From Uloborus plumipes (taxonomy: Eukaryota; Arthropoda; Arachnida; Araneae; Uloboridae): DNA of 64,000 bases. A model generated the notes under the pieces. It was not told the origin of the DNA, did no database searches, and saw only the letters and a program-made list of their open reading frames with translations. A program made the position numbers and the translations under genes. The DNA is taken from assembly GCA_038373865.1 (NCBI GenBank), contig JAXGGA010004462.1, forward strand, positions 24,161-88,160. Direction: 5' to 3'. Of the stretch, positions 22,204-34,742 are shown in pieces (the first letter of the stretch is position 1; each line of letters begins with the position of its first letter).

Positions 22204-24620
22204 GAGTAATTCCATGTCAAGGACCTTGTCATCTCTGTTTTGAACCACATTTCTATAGGTGCAGAAAGGCCTTTGAAACTAACCTATTCAAATTTTTAGC
22301 TTCTAAGTCCAGAATTTGAAGGAACTAGGATCAATAAAAAAAGTGGTCCAAAATGGCGGATAAGTTTTCAGGAGTGCAACTGACCAAATGTGGTTTGGGA
22401 GCATCTTCGGGAGCAGGGAAAATACCATTTGGGAGCGGCAGAATTGTGTTTAGGAGCAGGCTCGAATAAGATACTATGTGGCTGTTATAAACACGTACAT
22501 TTGTAGTAATTTAAATCTGTACCTTAATACAAGAACAACCAATGTCAAAAATCTGATGTTTTTAGTTTTTTATCGTAATGGGGACAGAAAGGTATACTCT
22601 GTCATATACATCAACAAGCAATGTTTTAAAACAAACTGGCCTTAGCAGTGGAGCGAAGCTAAGACACCAAATCTAACACATTCCTATGGAGACTCAAATC
22701 TTTGAACCTGAATATCTCAATTCCACGAATTTTGACATTGGTAGTTCTTGCATTAAGGTACAAAAATATATTTGCCTTTTAACTAAGCACTGATTATCTA
22801 TTATTAAATTTTAGTTATAGTTTAAAAATACTAGATGTCGTTTCAATAGGTGAACAGCAAAATGTTTCACTGTACTTAAATTTCAAAGACAAGGATACAG
22901 AAATTGGAATATTTATTTAAAGTCAAATTGAAACGATAAACTCATCCACTTTTTTACAATTGCATTTATACTACCAATCCTTTTTCATTTTTTAGAAAAG
23001 AATCCTATCCGTGAATAACCTAGGAGCGCATTTGTGGTGGTCAAATATGAAATGCGAACGTTTGGTTTAAAGCTTCCACGACAATATGAAAAATTTCGAC
23101 ATTTTTTGTTTTTTTAGTTGAATAATTATCAATAACATTTGGATTTTCTTTTGTTAACAATGCGCTTTAACTTAAAATTGAGGAACTACCTTTGTGCTTG
23201 AAAAGTAAACTAAAGTTTTTTTATGTTTTATCGTGCAAAATTTGATTTTGTGGGCTAAAAATTGAAAAACCTTAATTTAAAAGTTTAACTTAGTTTCTTT
23301 TTGTTCTACTGTTCTTTCTCTTTCTCATAACTTCTCTGCATCTTCTAACATCCATTTTACAACTCGATTTCAGACAAGACATTGTTCTTAACAGCTGACT
23401 TTAGTCGTTGGTTTGCTAAATTTAATAAAGAATCTGATGACTCTTGATTGGATTAAGCTTCTTTTGTAACTATCGTATACTGCTTCACATTTAATGTTTG
23501 TATCTCTGCTTTTAATGCCTTAAATCTGTGCTGGTTACAAAACTTAAAGACGTGAGAACTTCTAAACAGTAGAATGAGATGATTATGTGCTGGCATAAAG
23601 TATCTCTGAATTTTGTACAACACATCAAAATTTTATCTTTCCTTTAATGACCTAATGGGAGCTACTAGCTGCATAGAAAATTCTATTTTAAGCTTTTAAA
23701 ATTATAATTTCATAAATTCAACTTTTCAAAATACTGCCTTTCAGTACAAAGCCATAATTAAACATTATGTGCTTGATTGTTTTCCAAAAAATGAAGGAAT
23801 GGATAACCTAATGCTTATTAAAATCAAGCTTGCAAAAATTAATAGGTATATATATAGAACAGAATAAATTAATTGGTATCAAAATATAAGCTGAAATAAG
23901 CTAATGCAAGGTATCTATTGTCAAAATAACGGTTAATTGTCAAAAATATTAAAATGTTTGCAAGTTGCATTTGGATTGAAATCCTCAACATGGGAAGCTT
24001 CGTCCGCGACATAAATGCTAGATGTTTGCTTCTAAAAAATTACTTGTTTCTCAAAATAAAGCATAAAATAAGTTAAGCTGAGGTAGCATGTGTCAAAATA
24101 ATTTTGGATTGTGAAAAATATCAAATTTTTGCAAGATGCAAAAGGATTGAAATTTCAGATAAGGAGAATATTTTTCGCGACGCACGTGTTCAGAATATCG
24201 CCATAGCAAACGTCATAACGTATGGTTAACAAAAGCAGAAGTTATGCCACTTTTTCGCGATATTCGCTAGAAAAACGGACGTTTTGGCGCAGTGAGGCGC
24301 AATTTCGATCAAAAAGTGCGTTTGGGAGCAGGATGGCGCAAGATTATTTATTTGGCGCAGCGTGGCGGAATTGGCGCAGCACTTGCACCATTGAGTTTTG
24401 CGAAACAAACTGTCACATTTAGGCTAAACCCTCTTTGGTAGCCATTTTGGAGCCCGTTTTTTCCTTCTTTTTGAGGTATTCTTGATGCTCACTACTTGCG
24501 TGTTGGAAGCTGAAATTTGTATAGGTTGGTTTCAAACGTACATCTGCACCTCTTTAAAATGTCCTCCGAATCTGAAAGGGTTGGGTGGGGACTAACAGGT
24601 CACGTCCCATTTAATGACAA
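22204..24620. mobile_element. Relative of the palindromic RATTCCA-end element, diverged
   Basis: It starts GAGTAATTCCATGTCAAG and shares with the element at 13118 a linear order of landmarks, including CAAATTTTTAGCTTC and GTGGTCCAAAATGGCGGAT. Inverted equivalents follow at 24430-24620, ending near CCCATTTAATGAC. It has one unit per side, without the repeated 515-bp architecture. The interior is taken up by a separate insertion at 22369-24393. Confidence 0.6.
22369..24393. mobile_element. Probable hAT-type element
   Basis: The ends are CAGGAGTGCAA and TTGCACCATTG, with AGTTTT repeated directly outside both. Removing it restores continuity with the related element at 13118 (GCGGAT, then GCGAAAC). 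Subterminal GGGAGC and GGCGCA repeats occur at both ends. The interior is AT-rich with no recognised transposase. Confidence 0.6.
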
Positions 24621-24978
24621 TATGATGTTTATGTTTTTAGAGTAATTTTACGCACCTTTGCAAACCTGTTTCCTGCCGAACCCAGTGGGACTTAGCTTAA
24701 CTAATAGCAAATCATTCTTAACTGCTGTGTTGTGCATATGCAGAAAAATTTTAGGCCTTTATGAAATGACGTAAGTTTGGCGCTCTCGGACTATAACATA
24801 AATTTGTTGATTTTGAAATTAATCGAAGTTTCACATTTCATAAAAAATAGTTTTATCGCAATTACTGTGTGGGAGATCTAATTTAATATGCCCAATTTAC
24901 AACCTATAGTAGTATGGTGCTTCGAAAAGTAATTTTTAATTTTCACAAATTCTAAAGACAGGTGCTTGAATTACATTT
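24621..24978. other. Intergenic DNA, nothing recognised
   Basis: A short spacer between two mobile elements, with no exon, RNA gene or repeat structure evident. Confidence 0.6.
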
Positions 24979-26283
24979 TTAGCCCACTTTCCCGTTAAAA
25001 ATAAAAGACAGACGAAAAAAACATTAAAAGTGGCTTAATGCATCTAAAAAATATCGCCAAGATAAAAAAAAAGTCAAAAAGAATTAAAAAAGAAAAATTG
25101 AAAAGTAGGGTATTGAGATGGGGAATTTGTGTCGGTCGGTCTGTCCCCCCCCCCCCCTAATAACTTCTGAATGAACATTACAATTTTAACCTTTTTTTGT
25201 TGGAAAGATCTCTGCGAGTACATTCCCATAGTTGATTTTTCGATTTGAACAATTTTTGGCTCAACTTTGAATTGTTCAAATAACCTGTCCCGCGATACAA
25301 ACTTTTTAGTGAACAGTCTGATTTGAACAAACTTTTTTTTGTTGGAAAGATCTTATCAAGAATACTTCATTCCCGTATTTACATTTTCGATTTGAAAATT
25401 TTTTCGTTCAACATTGAACCGTTCAAACAAACTGTCACCCTTAAAAACTTTTGTGTGAACAGTCTGATTTAAATGAATTTTTTTTTTGTTCGAAGAATCT
25501 CGGCAAGGATACATCATTACCGTATTTAAATTTTCAATTTGAACATTTTTTCGTTCAACATTGAACCGTTCAAGCAACCTTTCCCCACCTGATAACTTTT
25601 AAGTGAACTGTCCGAATTGAATAATTTTTTTTTTGTTCGAAAGATCTCAGAGAGGCTCATTCCCATATTTCGCTTTTTGATTTGAACCATTTTTGTTCAA
25701 TGTTGAACCGTTCAGAAAAAAACTTAACATCAGTGCCTACGGGGAAATTTAAGTTGAATGTTGATCCTGAACTTAAAGGCGGATTTCCTTCAAACTAACT
25801 TTGTATGAAAATGGTTTTGATAAATAATGTATTGTAAAGTTCTTTTCTGAATAATCTTCTGTGAGAACTCTGATTCCGACTCCGACTCCGCAAACATGGC
25901 GGAAATGCAGGCTCAGAAAAAATGACTGACTGTGCAGACGATTTTTTGTTCATTTATTTATTTATTATTATTCATTTTTTTTTTTTTTGCAACAAAAATT
26001 TTTTATTCACGAGAGTATTTTATTCTTTATTTTTATTTACAACTGGCAATGGATTAAAAATGAAACTCGAGATATTTTATTAATGGTCAAGTTATTTTTT
26101 TTCTTTCTTTGACAAAATGTGTTTTGATGTTCTTCGTACTTTTATTTACTTTTTTTTGAAAACGATTGAGGAATTTTTCTACGGAAGAATGTAACAGTTA
26201 TATTTTTTAAAAGGTGCGACAAAACTTTAATAATTCATTTATTTACTTTTTACGTGTCTATTTCATCTGATGAGAGGGGTATA

Positions 26284-27501
26284 CACTGAAGTGACAAAAG
26301 TCATGGGATAGCAATATGCAAATTTTCAGATGGCAGTAGCATCGCATAGAACAGGTATAAATGCGCAGTGCTTTTACAGAGCTTTCATTTCTGTTCAAGT
26401 TATTCATGTGAAGAGGTTTTAACGTGATGATGACCGCACGACGTGAATTAACAGACTTTGAACGCGGAATGTTAGTTGGAGCTAGACGCATGGGTCATGC
26501 CATTTCGGAAATCGTTAGAGAATTCAACATTCCCAGATCCACTGTGTCAAGAGTGTGCCGAGAGTATGAAATTTCAGGCATAACATCCCACCATGGACAG
26601 CGCAGTGGTCGACCGCCTGCACTTAAAGATCAAGACCGGCGACGTCTGCAAAGAGTCGTAAGTTCTAACAGACAAGCAACACTGCGTCAAATCACCGTAG
26701 AAATCAATGTGGGACGTACAATGGACGTGTCTGCTAGAACTGTGCGGAGAATTTTGGATTTCTTGGGCTATTCCAGCAGAAGACCGACTCGAGTGCCTTT
26801 ACTGACAGAACGACATCGCTTGCAGCGACTCTCGTGGGCACGTGAGCATATCGGTTGGTCCCTAGATGAATGGAAAACCGTGGCCTGGTCCGATGAGTCA
26901 CGATTTCAGCTGGTAAGAGCCGATGGTAGGGTTCGAGTGTGGCGCAGACCCCACGAAGCCATGGACCCAAACTGTCAGCAAGGCACTGTTCAAGCTGGTG
27001 GTGGCTCCGTAATGGTGTGGGCTGTTTTTTCATGGCATGGACTTGGTCCTCTAGTGCGACTGGACCGAACATTGACTGGAAATGCTTATGTGCAGCTACT
27101 TGGAGATCACTTGCAGCCATTCATGGACTTCATGTACCCAAACAACGATGGGATTTTTATGGATGACAATGCGCCATGTCACCGGGCCACAACTGTTCGC
27201 AATTGGTTTGAAGAAAATTCTGGACAATTCCAACGAATGATTTGGCCACCTAGATCGCCCGACATGAATCCCATTGAGCATTTATGGGACACCATCGAGA
27301 GGTCTGTTCGTGCCCAAAATCCTGCCCCATCAACGCTTTCACAATTATGGACGTCTATCGAGACAGCATGGCTCAATATTCCTGCAGAAGACTTCCAACG
27401 ACTTGTTGAGTCCATGCCACGTCGAGTTGTTGCACTTCGCCGGGCAAAAGGAGGGCCGACACGATATTAAGAGGTATCCCATGACTTTTGTCACTTCAGT
27501 G
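26284..27501 (+). mobile_element. Intact Tc1-type transposon (1218 bp)
   Basis: The terminal inverted repeats begin CACTGAAGTGACAAAAGTCA and end in its complement, with TA on each side (26282-26283 and 27502-27503). The other Helentron copies show the uninterrupted site (GGGGTATATTTTGC-like), so insertion with TA duplication is visible directly. One intact transposase gene fills most of the element. Intact ends and frame suggest recent arrival. Confidence 0.93.
26424..27470 (+). CDS. Tc1/mariner-type transposase, DD36E
   Basis: The 348-residue transposase cuts and pastes its own element in the nucleus at TA sites. An N-terminal paired-like helix-turn-helix region spans about residues 10-115, with SGRPP near 61-65 as a GRPR-like linker. 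The catalytic triad is Asp157 (AWSDESRF), Asp248 (FMDDNAPCH) and Glu285 (NPIEHLW). There are 36 residues between the second Asp and the Glu, so the spacing is DD36E rather than the DD34E of classical Tc1. This is the spacing of the described Incomer group, although membership needs a phylogeny. The length is normal for the family and there is no stop or frameshift. The first of three consecutive Met codons is taken as the start. Confidence 0.93.
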   Translation: MMMTARRELTDFERGMLVGARRMGHAISEIVREFNIPRSTVSRVCREYEISGITSHHGQRSGRPPALKDQDRRRLQRVVSSNRQATLRQITVEINVGRTMDVSARTVRRILDFLGYSSRRPTRVPLLTERHRLQRLSWAREHIGWSLDEWKTVAWSDESRFQLVRADGRVRVWRRPHEAMDPNCQQGTVQAGGGSVMVWAVFSWHGLGPLVRLDRTLTGNAYVQLLGDHLQPFMDFMYPNNDGIFMDDNAPCHRATTVRNWFEENSGQFQRMIWPPRSPDMNPIEHLWDTIERSVRAQNPAPSTLSQLWTSIETAWLNIPAEDFQRLVESMPRRVVALRRAKGGPTRY

Positions 27502-27689
27502 TATTTTGCTTTTAGAAATCAGCTTTAAGTGCTAAAAAGGTATGTTTGACATAATTTTCAGTCTCAGATAATCAAGAGAATAATGATCAGATGCTAGAAT
27601 GCTGATGTCGATGTACGGGAAAGTAGACTCGTTTCGTTCTTGGCAGAGCTTCTTGTTCAAGTTTAAATTGAAAAATTGAATTCAAGTCC

Positions 27690-30615
27690 CTCATAAGAGG
27701 AGATTCCACTTCATAGCCTGAAGCATTTATAAATCTGTTGATGAGCTAACATTTAGAAAAGTGCCAATTTGAGTCCCAAGTGAATTTTCACTAATATTTC
27801 AATAACTAGTTAAAAAAATAATTTTCCCCAGAAAGAAGATAAGGTTCTGCTTTCATTTCATCTAATAACATCAGAAAAAAATTTTTTTTTCTTCAAAAAA
27901 ATATAGTTTTTATACATCGAAAATCAGATCGGTAACGTGTCCCAAGTAGCAAAGCTTAGCATGCAAACAGGTCATGCGCACTTTCTAACTTCCCAAAAAA
28001 ACGCACTTGCACAAAAAACGATTCTATATTTACCCCTTTGTTAATATTTTACTTCATTTTTGTTTTAATCGATTTATGATTTTCTAGCCGATGCGAAATA
28101 AGCGTGTCCCAAGTTCCGCCGTCAGAGTGGTAACAATAACTTACGATCTATGTTTAGGCTCCCAAAATAATTTCCTGCACCTATACCACGTGATACTGAG
28201 TACCTGGTGGGATGTTTTATCGAATCGTAATTAAAAATTTGCATTTCTACATCTAAAATTGAAGGTAAGATTTTTTAAAGTGATTTTATTAAATGTGTGT
28301 CATTTGAGTCATCAGATCGGTAACACGATCTAAAATGCGCAGTTTTTATTATTTTAAAAATTATTTTATATATAAGTATAGTCCTTTATTACAAGTGCAA
28401 CAAGAAGTTCTGTCAAGAACTAAACGAGCCTACTTTCCCGTGCATCGACATCGGCATTCTAGCATCTGATCATTATTCTCTTGATTATCTAAGACTAAAA
28501 ATTATGTCAAACATACCTTTTTAGCACTTGAAGCTGATTTCTAAAAGTAAAATATACCCCTCTCATCAGATGAAATAGACACATAAAAAGTAAATAAATG
28601 AATAAATAAAGCTTTGTCGCACCTTTTAAAGAATGTAACTGTTACAGTTCTTCCGTAGAAAAATTCCTCAATTGTTTTCAAAAAAAAATTAAAAGTACAA
28701 AGTACATCAAAACACATTTTATCAAAGAAAGAAAAAAAAAATAAAGAAAAAAAAAGAAAAAAAAACTCGTCCGTTGATAAAATGTCTCGAATTTCACTTT
28801 TAATCCGTTGCCAGTTGTTAAATATAAATAAAGAATAAAATGCCCTCGTGAATGAAACATTTTTGTTACAAAAAAAAAATCGTCTGCCAAAAATAATAAT
28901 AATAATAAATTCAATAAAACAAATAAATAAATAAACAAAAAATCGTCTGCACAGTCAGTCATTTTTTATTCGGACTGTTTACTCAAAAGTTATTAGGGGT
29001 GACAGCTTGCTTGAGCGGTTCAATGTTGAACGAAAAATTGTTCAAATCGGAAATGTAAATACGGGAATGAAGTATCCTTGAAAAGTTCTTTCCAACAAAA
29101 AAAAGTTTGTTCAAATCGGACTGTTCATTAAAAAGTTAGTATCGCGGGACCGGTTATTTGAACGGCTCAAAGTTGAACCAAAAATTGTTCAAATCAAAAA
29201 ATCAAATATGGGAATGAGCTGTACTTGCCGAGATCTTTCCAACAAAAAAAAGTTTGTCCAAATCGGAATGTTCATTCAAAAGTTATTAGGGGGGGACAGA
29301 CAGACAGACAGACAGACAGACAGATCGACCGACCGACGCACAAATTCCCCATCTCAATACCCTACTTTCAAATTTTTAATTTTTCGATATTTATTTCATT
29401 TTTTTGTTTCTTTTTGACTTTTTTTTACTTGGCGATATTTTTTGGACTTGGCGATATTTTTTGGACTTGGCGACATTTTTTGGACTTGGCGACATTTTTT
29501 AGATGCATTAAGCCAATTTTAATGCTTTTTTCGTCTCTTTTATTTTTAACGGGAAAGTAGGCTAAAAACCATGTGTTTGATTTTGGTTTAGTGCGATCGA
29601 CTCGGACATAAAAAAAAAACTTTGTCAGTTCGTCAGATCGGTAACAGTCAGAGCGGTAACATTGAAAAACAGCGAATATGTTACAGAACTAACTCACACG
29701 TTTCAGAATTATAAAAAGCAAAAATCATAGGTTTTAGCCATATATATTGAATATTTTTGTTCTTAAAAAATGAAAAGCAATGAGTTTTAGTACAATTGCT
29801 TCATTTGTGGTTTGCATGACCTAACAATAGAAGTTAGTAAAATAAGAAAAATTGACACTGCAGAAATTAAGTTAATTAATTATTATTATTTATTTATTCA
29901 TTTATTTATTTATTTATTTATTTTTTTTGGTGCTTCAATTTCTCATAACTTCGCTAAATAACTAGATAATAACTAGCATGCTAAATTTGAATTTCTGATC
30001 AAGAAATTAAATTTTCTGCAACTAATTAAAGAAAAGCAAGCAGCAGAGTCGTGTGTTGAAAAAGTTGAAGTTGTGTGTTGTTTCAAAACAAAACAAATGT
30101 TTTATTAGCTTGGATTTGGTAATCTCATAATTTATTTTATCTAAAAACCTTATCGCTCATTTTTATTTCCAAGAAATGCTTTTTTATAATGAAATTTGAC
30201 TTTTTAGCCTAATATATATATATTAATATAATTATCTTAATTCTATGTTAAAAATGCAAGGAAATGATATCATATTTAGAGATGTTAACGAAGACCTATA
30301 GCATAAACTCAAATATGTAGCTCATATTAACATCAGATCTGTAACATTCATCAGATCTGTAACGGCTTAAAAGTGAGTAATCTAAGGAGGGGGTAAATAA
30401 CTTCCTTGACCTCCCCTCTTTTATTTTCTTGCATTTAGACCCAATTTAGACTTGAAATCCAATATTAGTTTTTTTCCGAAAAAAATTTTTTTTTCAGAAA
30501 ACTCCAACTTCAAATTGGCACTTTTTTAAATATTGGCTCTGATGTGATAATCAGCTGAAGAAAAGAGAGGGTAAACCCCAGGGGGTGTAGTTCATCTCTA
30601 TTGGGTGAATTGCAC
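27690..30615. mobile_element. Non-coding element with dispersed TCAGATCGGTAAC phrase repeats
   Basis: Inverted segments lie near both ends (AAAAGTGCCAATTTG near 27765, CAAATTGGCACTTTT near 30512), and AAAAAAATTTTTTTTT tracts lie just inside. Boundaries are approximate (GATTCCACTTCA left, GTGAATTGCAC right). Seven same-strand copies of a TCAGATCGGTAAC-like phrase occur at 27924, 28121, 28312, 29632, 29647, 30333 and 30351. A Helentron-type copy is inserted at 28401-29565. No protein is recognised. Confidence 0.5.
28401..29565 (-). mobile_element. Helentron-type non-autonomous element, copy C
   Basis: On the minus strand it starts TTAGCCTACTTTCCCGT (ending at 29565) and finishes with the AGTTCTtgacAGAACT hairpin and TTCTTG (28401). 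It contains a GTCY tract complement at 29295-29337 and the short internal form also seen in copy A: about two ~140-bp units fused to the segment beginning ATGACTGACTG. The open frames at 29208-29560 are shadows of this repeat. Confidence 0.75.
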
Positions 30616-31046
30616 ATGGTTAAACTTTAAATCACTGTGAAGTATTGCAATATATGCCGATATCTAAGTAGGGAAAACCATTATTATCTAATATTATATC
30701 TAATTTGTAATAGACAAGCCTTGAATTGAAACATTAATACAGAAGAGGCCTCTTAATGTGATCACAATTGGACACAGGTGATTTGATAATAACAACCGGT
30801 TGATTATAATAAACAACAGAAGTTGAATGATGTTTTCAGCTGATCATTGTAATTCATGTGTTCTTGAACTGAAAAGAATGTAGTTACTGAAAAAGATACA
30901 GTAACGAGACAAATACATCAAACTGATACAATATGTAAATTATTGGCTTGCAGAGAAGAAATCGTAGTTCGATATTTGTCTGCTATTTTTAAGCAGTAGT
31001 TCATTCAGAAAAGGTTCATAACTATACTGCTTGGTGCTAACCCTTT
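30616..31046. other. Intergenic DNA, nothing recognised
   Basis: An AT-rich spacer with no exon or repeat structure evident. Confidence 0.6.
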
Positions 31047-32806
31047 TTAGCCTACTTTCCCGTTAAAAATAAAAAAAACGAAAAAAGCATTAAAATTGGC
31101 TTAATGCATCTAAAAAATGTTGCCAAGTCCAAAAAATATCGCCAAGTAAAAAAAATATCGCCAAGTAAAAAAAATATCGCCAAGTAAAAAAAAGTCAAAA
31201 AGAAACAAAAAAATGAAATAAATATCGAAAAATTAAAAATTTGAAAGTAGGGTATTGAGATGGGGAATTTGTGTGTCTGTCTGTCGGTCGGTCTGTCTGT
31301 CCCCCCCTAATAACTTTTGAATGAACATTCCGATTTGGACAAACTTTTTTTTGTTGGAAAGATCTCGGCGAGTACAGCTCATTCCCATATTTGATTTTTT
31401 GATTTGAACAATTTTTGGTTCAACTTAGAGCGGTTCAAATAACCGGTCCCGCGATACTAACTTTTGAATGAACAGTCCGATTTGAACTAACTTTTTTTTG
31501 TTCGAAAGATCTTTTCAAGGATACTTCATTCCCGTACCTACATTTTTGATTTGAACAATTTTTTCGTTCAACATTGAACCGTTCAAAAAAGCTCTCACAC
31601 CTAATAACTTTTGAGTGAACAGTCCGATTTGAACAAACTTTTTTTTGTTCGAAAGATCTTTTCAAGGATACTTCATTCCCGTACCTACATTTTTGATTTG
31701 AACAATTTTTTCGTTCAACATTGAACCGTTCAAAAAAGCTCTCACACCTAATAACTTTTGAGTGAACAGTCCGATTTAAACAAACTTTTTTTTGTTTGAA
31801 AGATCTTGGCAAGGATGCTTCATTACCGTATTTAAATTTTCAATTTGAACATTTTTTTCGTTCAACATTGAACCGTTCAAACAACCTTTCCCCACCTAAT
31901 AACTTTTAAGTGAACCGTCGGAATTGAATAAACTTTTTTTTGTTCGAAAGATCTCGGAGAGGCTCCTTCCCATATTTCACTTTTCAATTTGAACAATTTT
32001 TCGTTCAATGATGAACCGTTCAGAAAAAATTTTAACATGAGCGCCTACGGAGAAATTTAAATTGAATGTTGATTCTGAACTTCAAGGCGGATTTCCTTCA
32101 AACTAACTTTGTAAGAAAATGGTTTTGATAAATAATGTATTGTAAAGTACTTTTCTGAATAATCTTCTGTGAGGACTCTGATTCCGACTCCGACTCTGCA
32201 GACATGGCGGAAATGCAGGCACAGAAAAAAATGACTGACTGGGCAGACGATTTTTTGTTTATTTATTTATTTGTTTTGTTTAATTTATTATTATTATGAT
32301 TTTTTTTTGGCAGACGATATATTTTTTTTTTTTTTTTTGTTAACAAAAATTTTTCATTCACGAGAGCATTTTATTCTTTATTTATATTTGACAACTGGCA
32401 ACGGATTAAAAATGAAATTCAAGACATTTTATTAACGAACGAGTTTTTTTTTTTTTTTCTTTCTTTGATAAAATGTGTTTTGAAGTTCTTTGTACTTTTA
32501 TTTTATTTGTTTATTTTTTTTTCTTTTGAAAACGATTGTGGAATTTTTCTACGGAAGAACTATAACAGTTACATTCTTTAAAAGGTGCGACAAAACTTAA
32601 TTGACTCGTTTATTTAATTTTTACGTGTCTATTTCATCTGATGAGAGGGGTGTATTTTGCTTTTAGAAATCAGCTTTAAGTGCTATAGAGGTATGTTTGA
32701 CATAATTTTCAGTTTCAGATAATCAAGAGAATATTGATTAGATGCTAGAATGCCGATGTCGATGTACGGGAAAGTAGGCTCGTTTAGTTCTTGACAGAAC
32801 TTCTTG
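31047..32806 (+). mobile_element. Helentron-type non-autonomous element, copy D (longest uninterrupted)
   Basis: It starts TTAGCCTACTTTCCCGT and has ACGGGAAAGTAGGCT, hairpin and TTCTTG at the 3' end. A GTCY tract lies at 31271-31301. Five ~140-bp units start near 31309, 31460, 31605, 31751 and 31900. The third and fourth are nearly identical, which suggests recent unit duplication. At 1760 bp with no insertion it is the best reference copy for the family. The 125-codon minus-strand frame at 31435-31812 only reflects the tandem units. Confidence 0.8.
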
Positions 32807-34300
32807 TTCCCATGTGAGCAGCAGACTGATCTTTCTCGTTGACGACACTTTTGGGTTCATTCTCATCCAAATCCAATGTTGAAGTTTGATCCTTGATAAC
32901 AGTTTTGAAAATATCATCAGCAGACAATGCGATACACGTTCAAATTTTCTCACCATTCTCCATCCAAGATTAAAAATTCTTAGCCTTCACAATGGGTAAG
33001 GGACAACATTTTTCTTCCATATCCGTAACCACTTTCCTGGTGTTATAAAACACCCATGAGTAAAGCCATTTCTAATTGTTCTTTCTGAGACACTGTCTCA
33101 TGAGATTGTTATTAAATGTATAGATACTAAATCTTTTGTTATATTGGCAAAGGCATTAGCACTAAGGGTGTGAGACCTCCACATTTTCAAGCACTATTGA
33201 AAGCATTTCTTTTCTTTGACATGCCTTTATGGCTCGGAAAATACTTACGAAGTTTTGATTTCAAAAAAAGAGTCCTTTTTAATGTACTTGTATTTGTATA
33301 TAACTGAACTGAATTAATGGATAATGATGATATTAAAGGACTGACCGTGATCACATAAAGCAGCGTCCACTGTATTAACTTTATACAACCTTGAATTACA
33401 TAGTGTCTAAATTCAAAAGCATTACTAAGTAATTGGCTTCCATAAATCACACATTATAATTTAAAAAGCATAAGAAAGCCTTTAAATGCCAACATGAATA
33501 ATTGCAACAATGTAAAACAATTGCGATTTCACTCTATTTCTGAAAAAAAAAAAAAAATTATTTTGAACCGATTAAAGACAATAATCGTCAAAGAATGACG
33601 TTCTTAAAATTTAAAACATATGTATAAACCAGAAAAAATAACACAAATATTTAAGCCAAATACTAATGCAAGACATTATATTATATGCAATTTTTGGTTT
33701 TATTAGTTGAGAAATGTTCTACATGAAGTTGTGCTCGTATACATGTGGCATTTTACTTAAATGGCTAGTCCCAGCTGTAAACTCACCAATCGACCAGTTT
33801 GTTTTCTGATGCCCGGCTTAATCCTTTGAACCGATTCAAACATCGTGAACTTTTCTCAAAATGGTAATGGATTTCGCATTATAATGCTAACCCTGAGACT
33901 TGAATCAGTGAGAAATGTAAAGAGCTGCAACTTTTGAGCGACTGGCTCCACTATAACGAACATCAACTAAACATGCAGAGAGTTCCTTACATATTTCAAA
34001 AGGATTTTTATGCTTTTTCAAAAATAAAAATTTGAGCAATTAAACACACATACCAGCTATGTGACTATTTTCAGGTTTAGTGGTAGCACAACAATATCTT
34101 CTTGCTATAAATTTGGTATGAAGAGAAACGAAAAACTGAACCACTCACATTATTTCTTATATTTTCTTGTTATCCAGTTCTACATACGTATGACGAGGAC
34201 TTGCAATCCTGCCTACACAGAATGGAAATTTGGATTGACATTCAAAAAGGCATTACATTCACTTGGTAATTAACCGTAACAGCCTAATGTTACCATTGTA
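32807..34300. other. Intergenic DNA, nothing recognised
   Basis: No exon, RNA gene or bounded repeat is recognised on either strand. Short open frames at 33187-33450 and 34061-34273 show no known motif. Confidence 0.55.
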
Positions 34301-34742
34301 CAGTGAAACCCCAAGTCTATGTTTTCAGTTGAACCTGTGATGAAATACGTACCAAGCTGGAAAACGTAAAACAGGTGCAAGGGTGCAAGGTTAATAATCG
34401 AATCATATTTTTTAAAAATTGTCTTATCTGATGAAATATTGAAAAAATTGTGACCAAATTTGGCAGGGAGGTACTTGGGTACCCAGGAAGGGTCGTAGGG
34501 TGGTTTTTGAAAGCCAAAAAAGTACCGGTTCGTTCGAATTTCATTTTAAGGATCCAAAAATGGCTTAAAATGTCTCTTTCTATCCGAAATAATTATCGAT
34601 TTTGGTCTCATTGGAAAGCTTGCAAAAAAACCTTTTAGGGGGATTGTCTGTCAAAGAAGCTCTTAAGCGCTAACTTCACTCAGAAAAAAGATATGGGCAT
34701 TTTTTAATTCGGAAATATCAATTTTAAATTGGATTTATTATT

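Larger units (their letters stand above)
24979..27655 (+). mobile_element. Helentron-type non-autonomous element, copy B (interrupted)
   Basis: The 5' end is TTAGCCCACTTTCCCGT. The 3' part carries ACGGGAAAGTAGACT and a diverged hairpin region ending TTCTTG, with T outside both ends. It contains a (GTCY) tract near 25131-25145 and four ~140-bp repeat units starting near 25159, 25298, 25444 and 25593. The Tc1-type element at 26284-27501 is inserted in its 3' half, so the original length was about 1.46 kb. The minus-strand frames here are repeat shadows. Confidence 0.75.

Noticed and set aside
21824..22243. 139-codon open frame
   Set aside because: It spans MITE-like sequence and has no domain. 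A minus-strand frame overlaps it.
28678..28962. 94-codon Phe/Leu-rich minus-strand frame
   Set aside because: It is the T-rich part of Helentron copy C, repeated with frame breaks in the other copies.
31435..31812. 125-codon minus-strand open frame with repeated ERFNVERK-like blocks
   Set aside because: The protein repeats mirror the ~140-bp DNA units of Helentron copy D, and related copies break the frame. It is a tandem-repeat shadow, not a gene.
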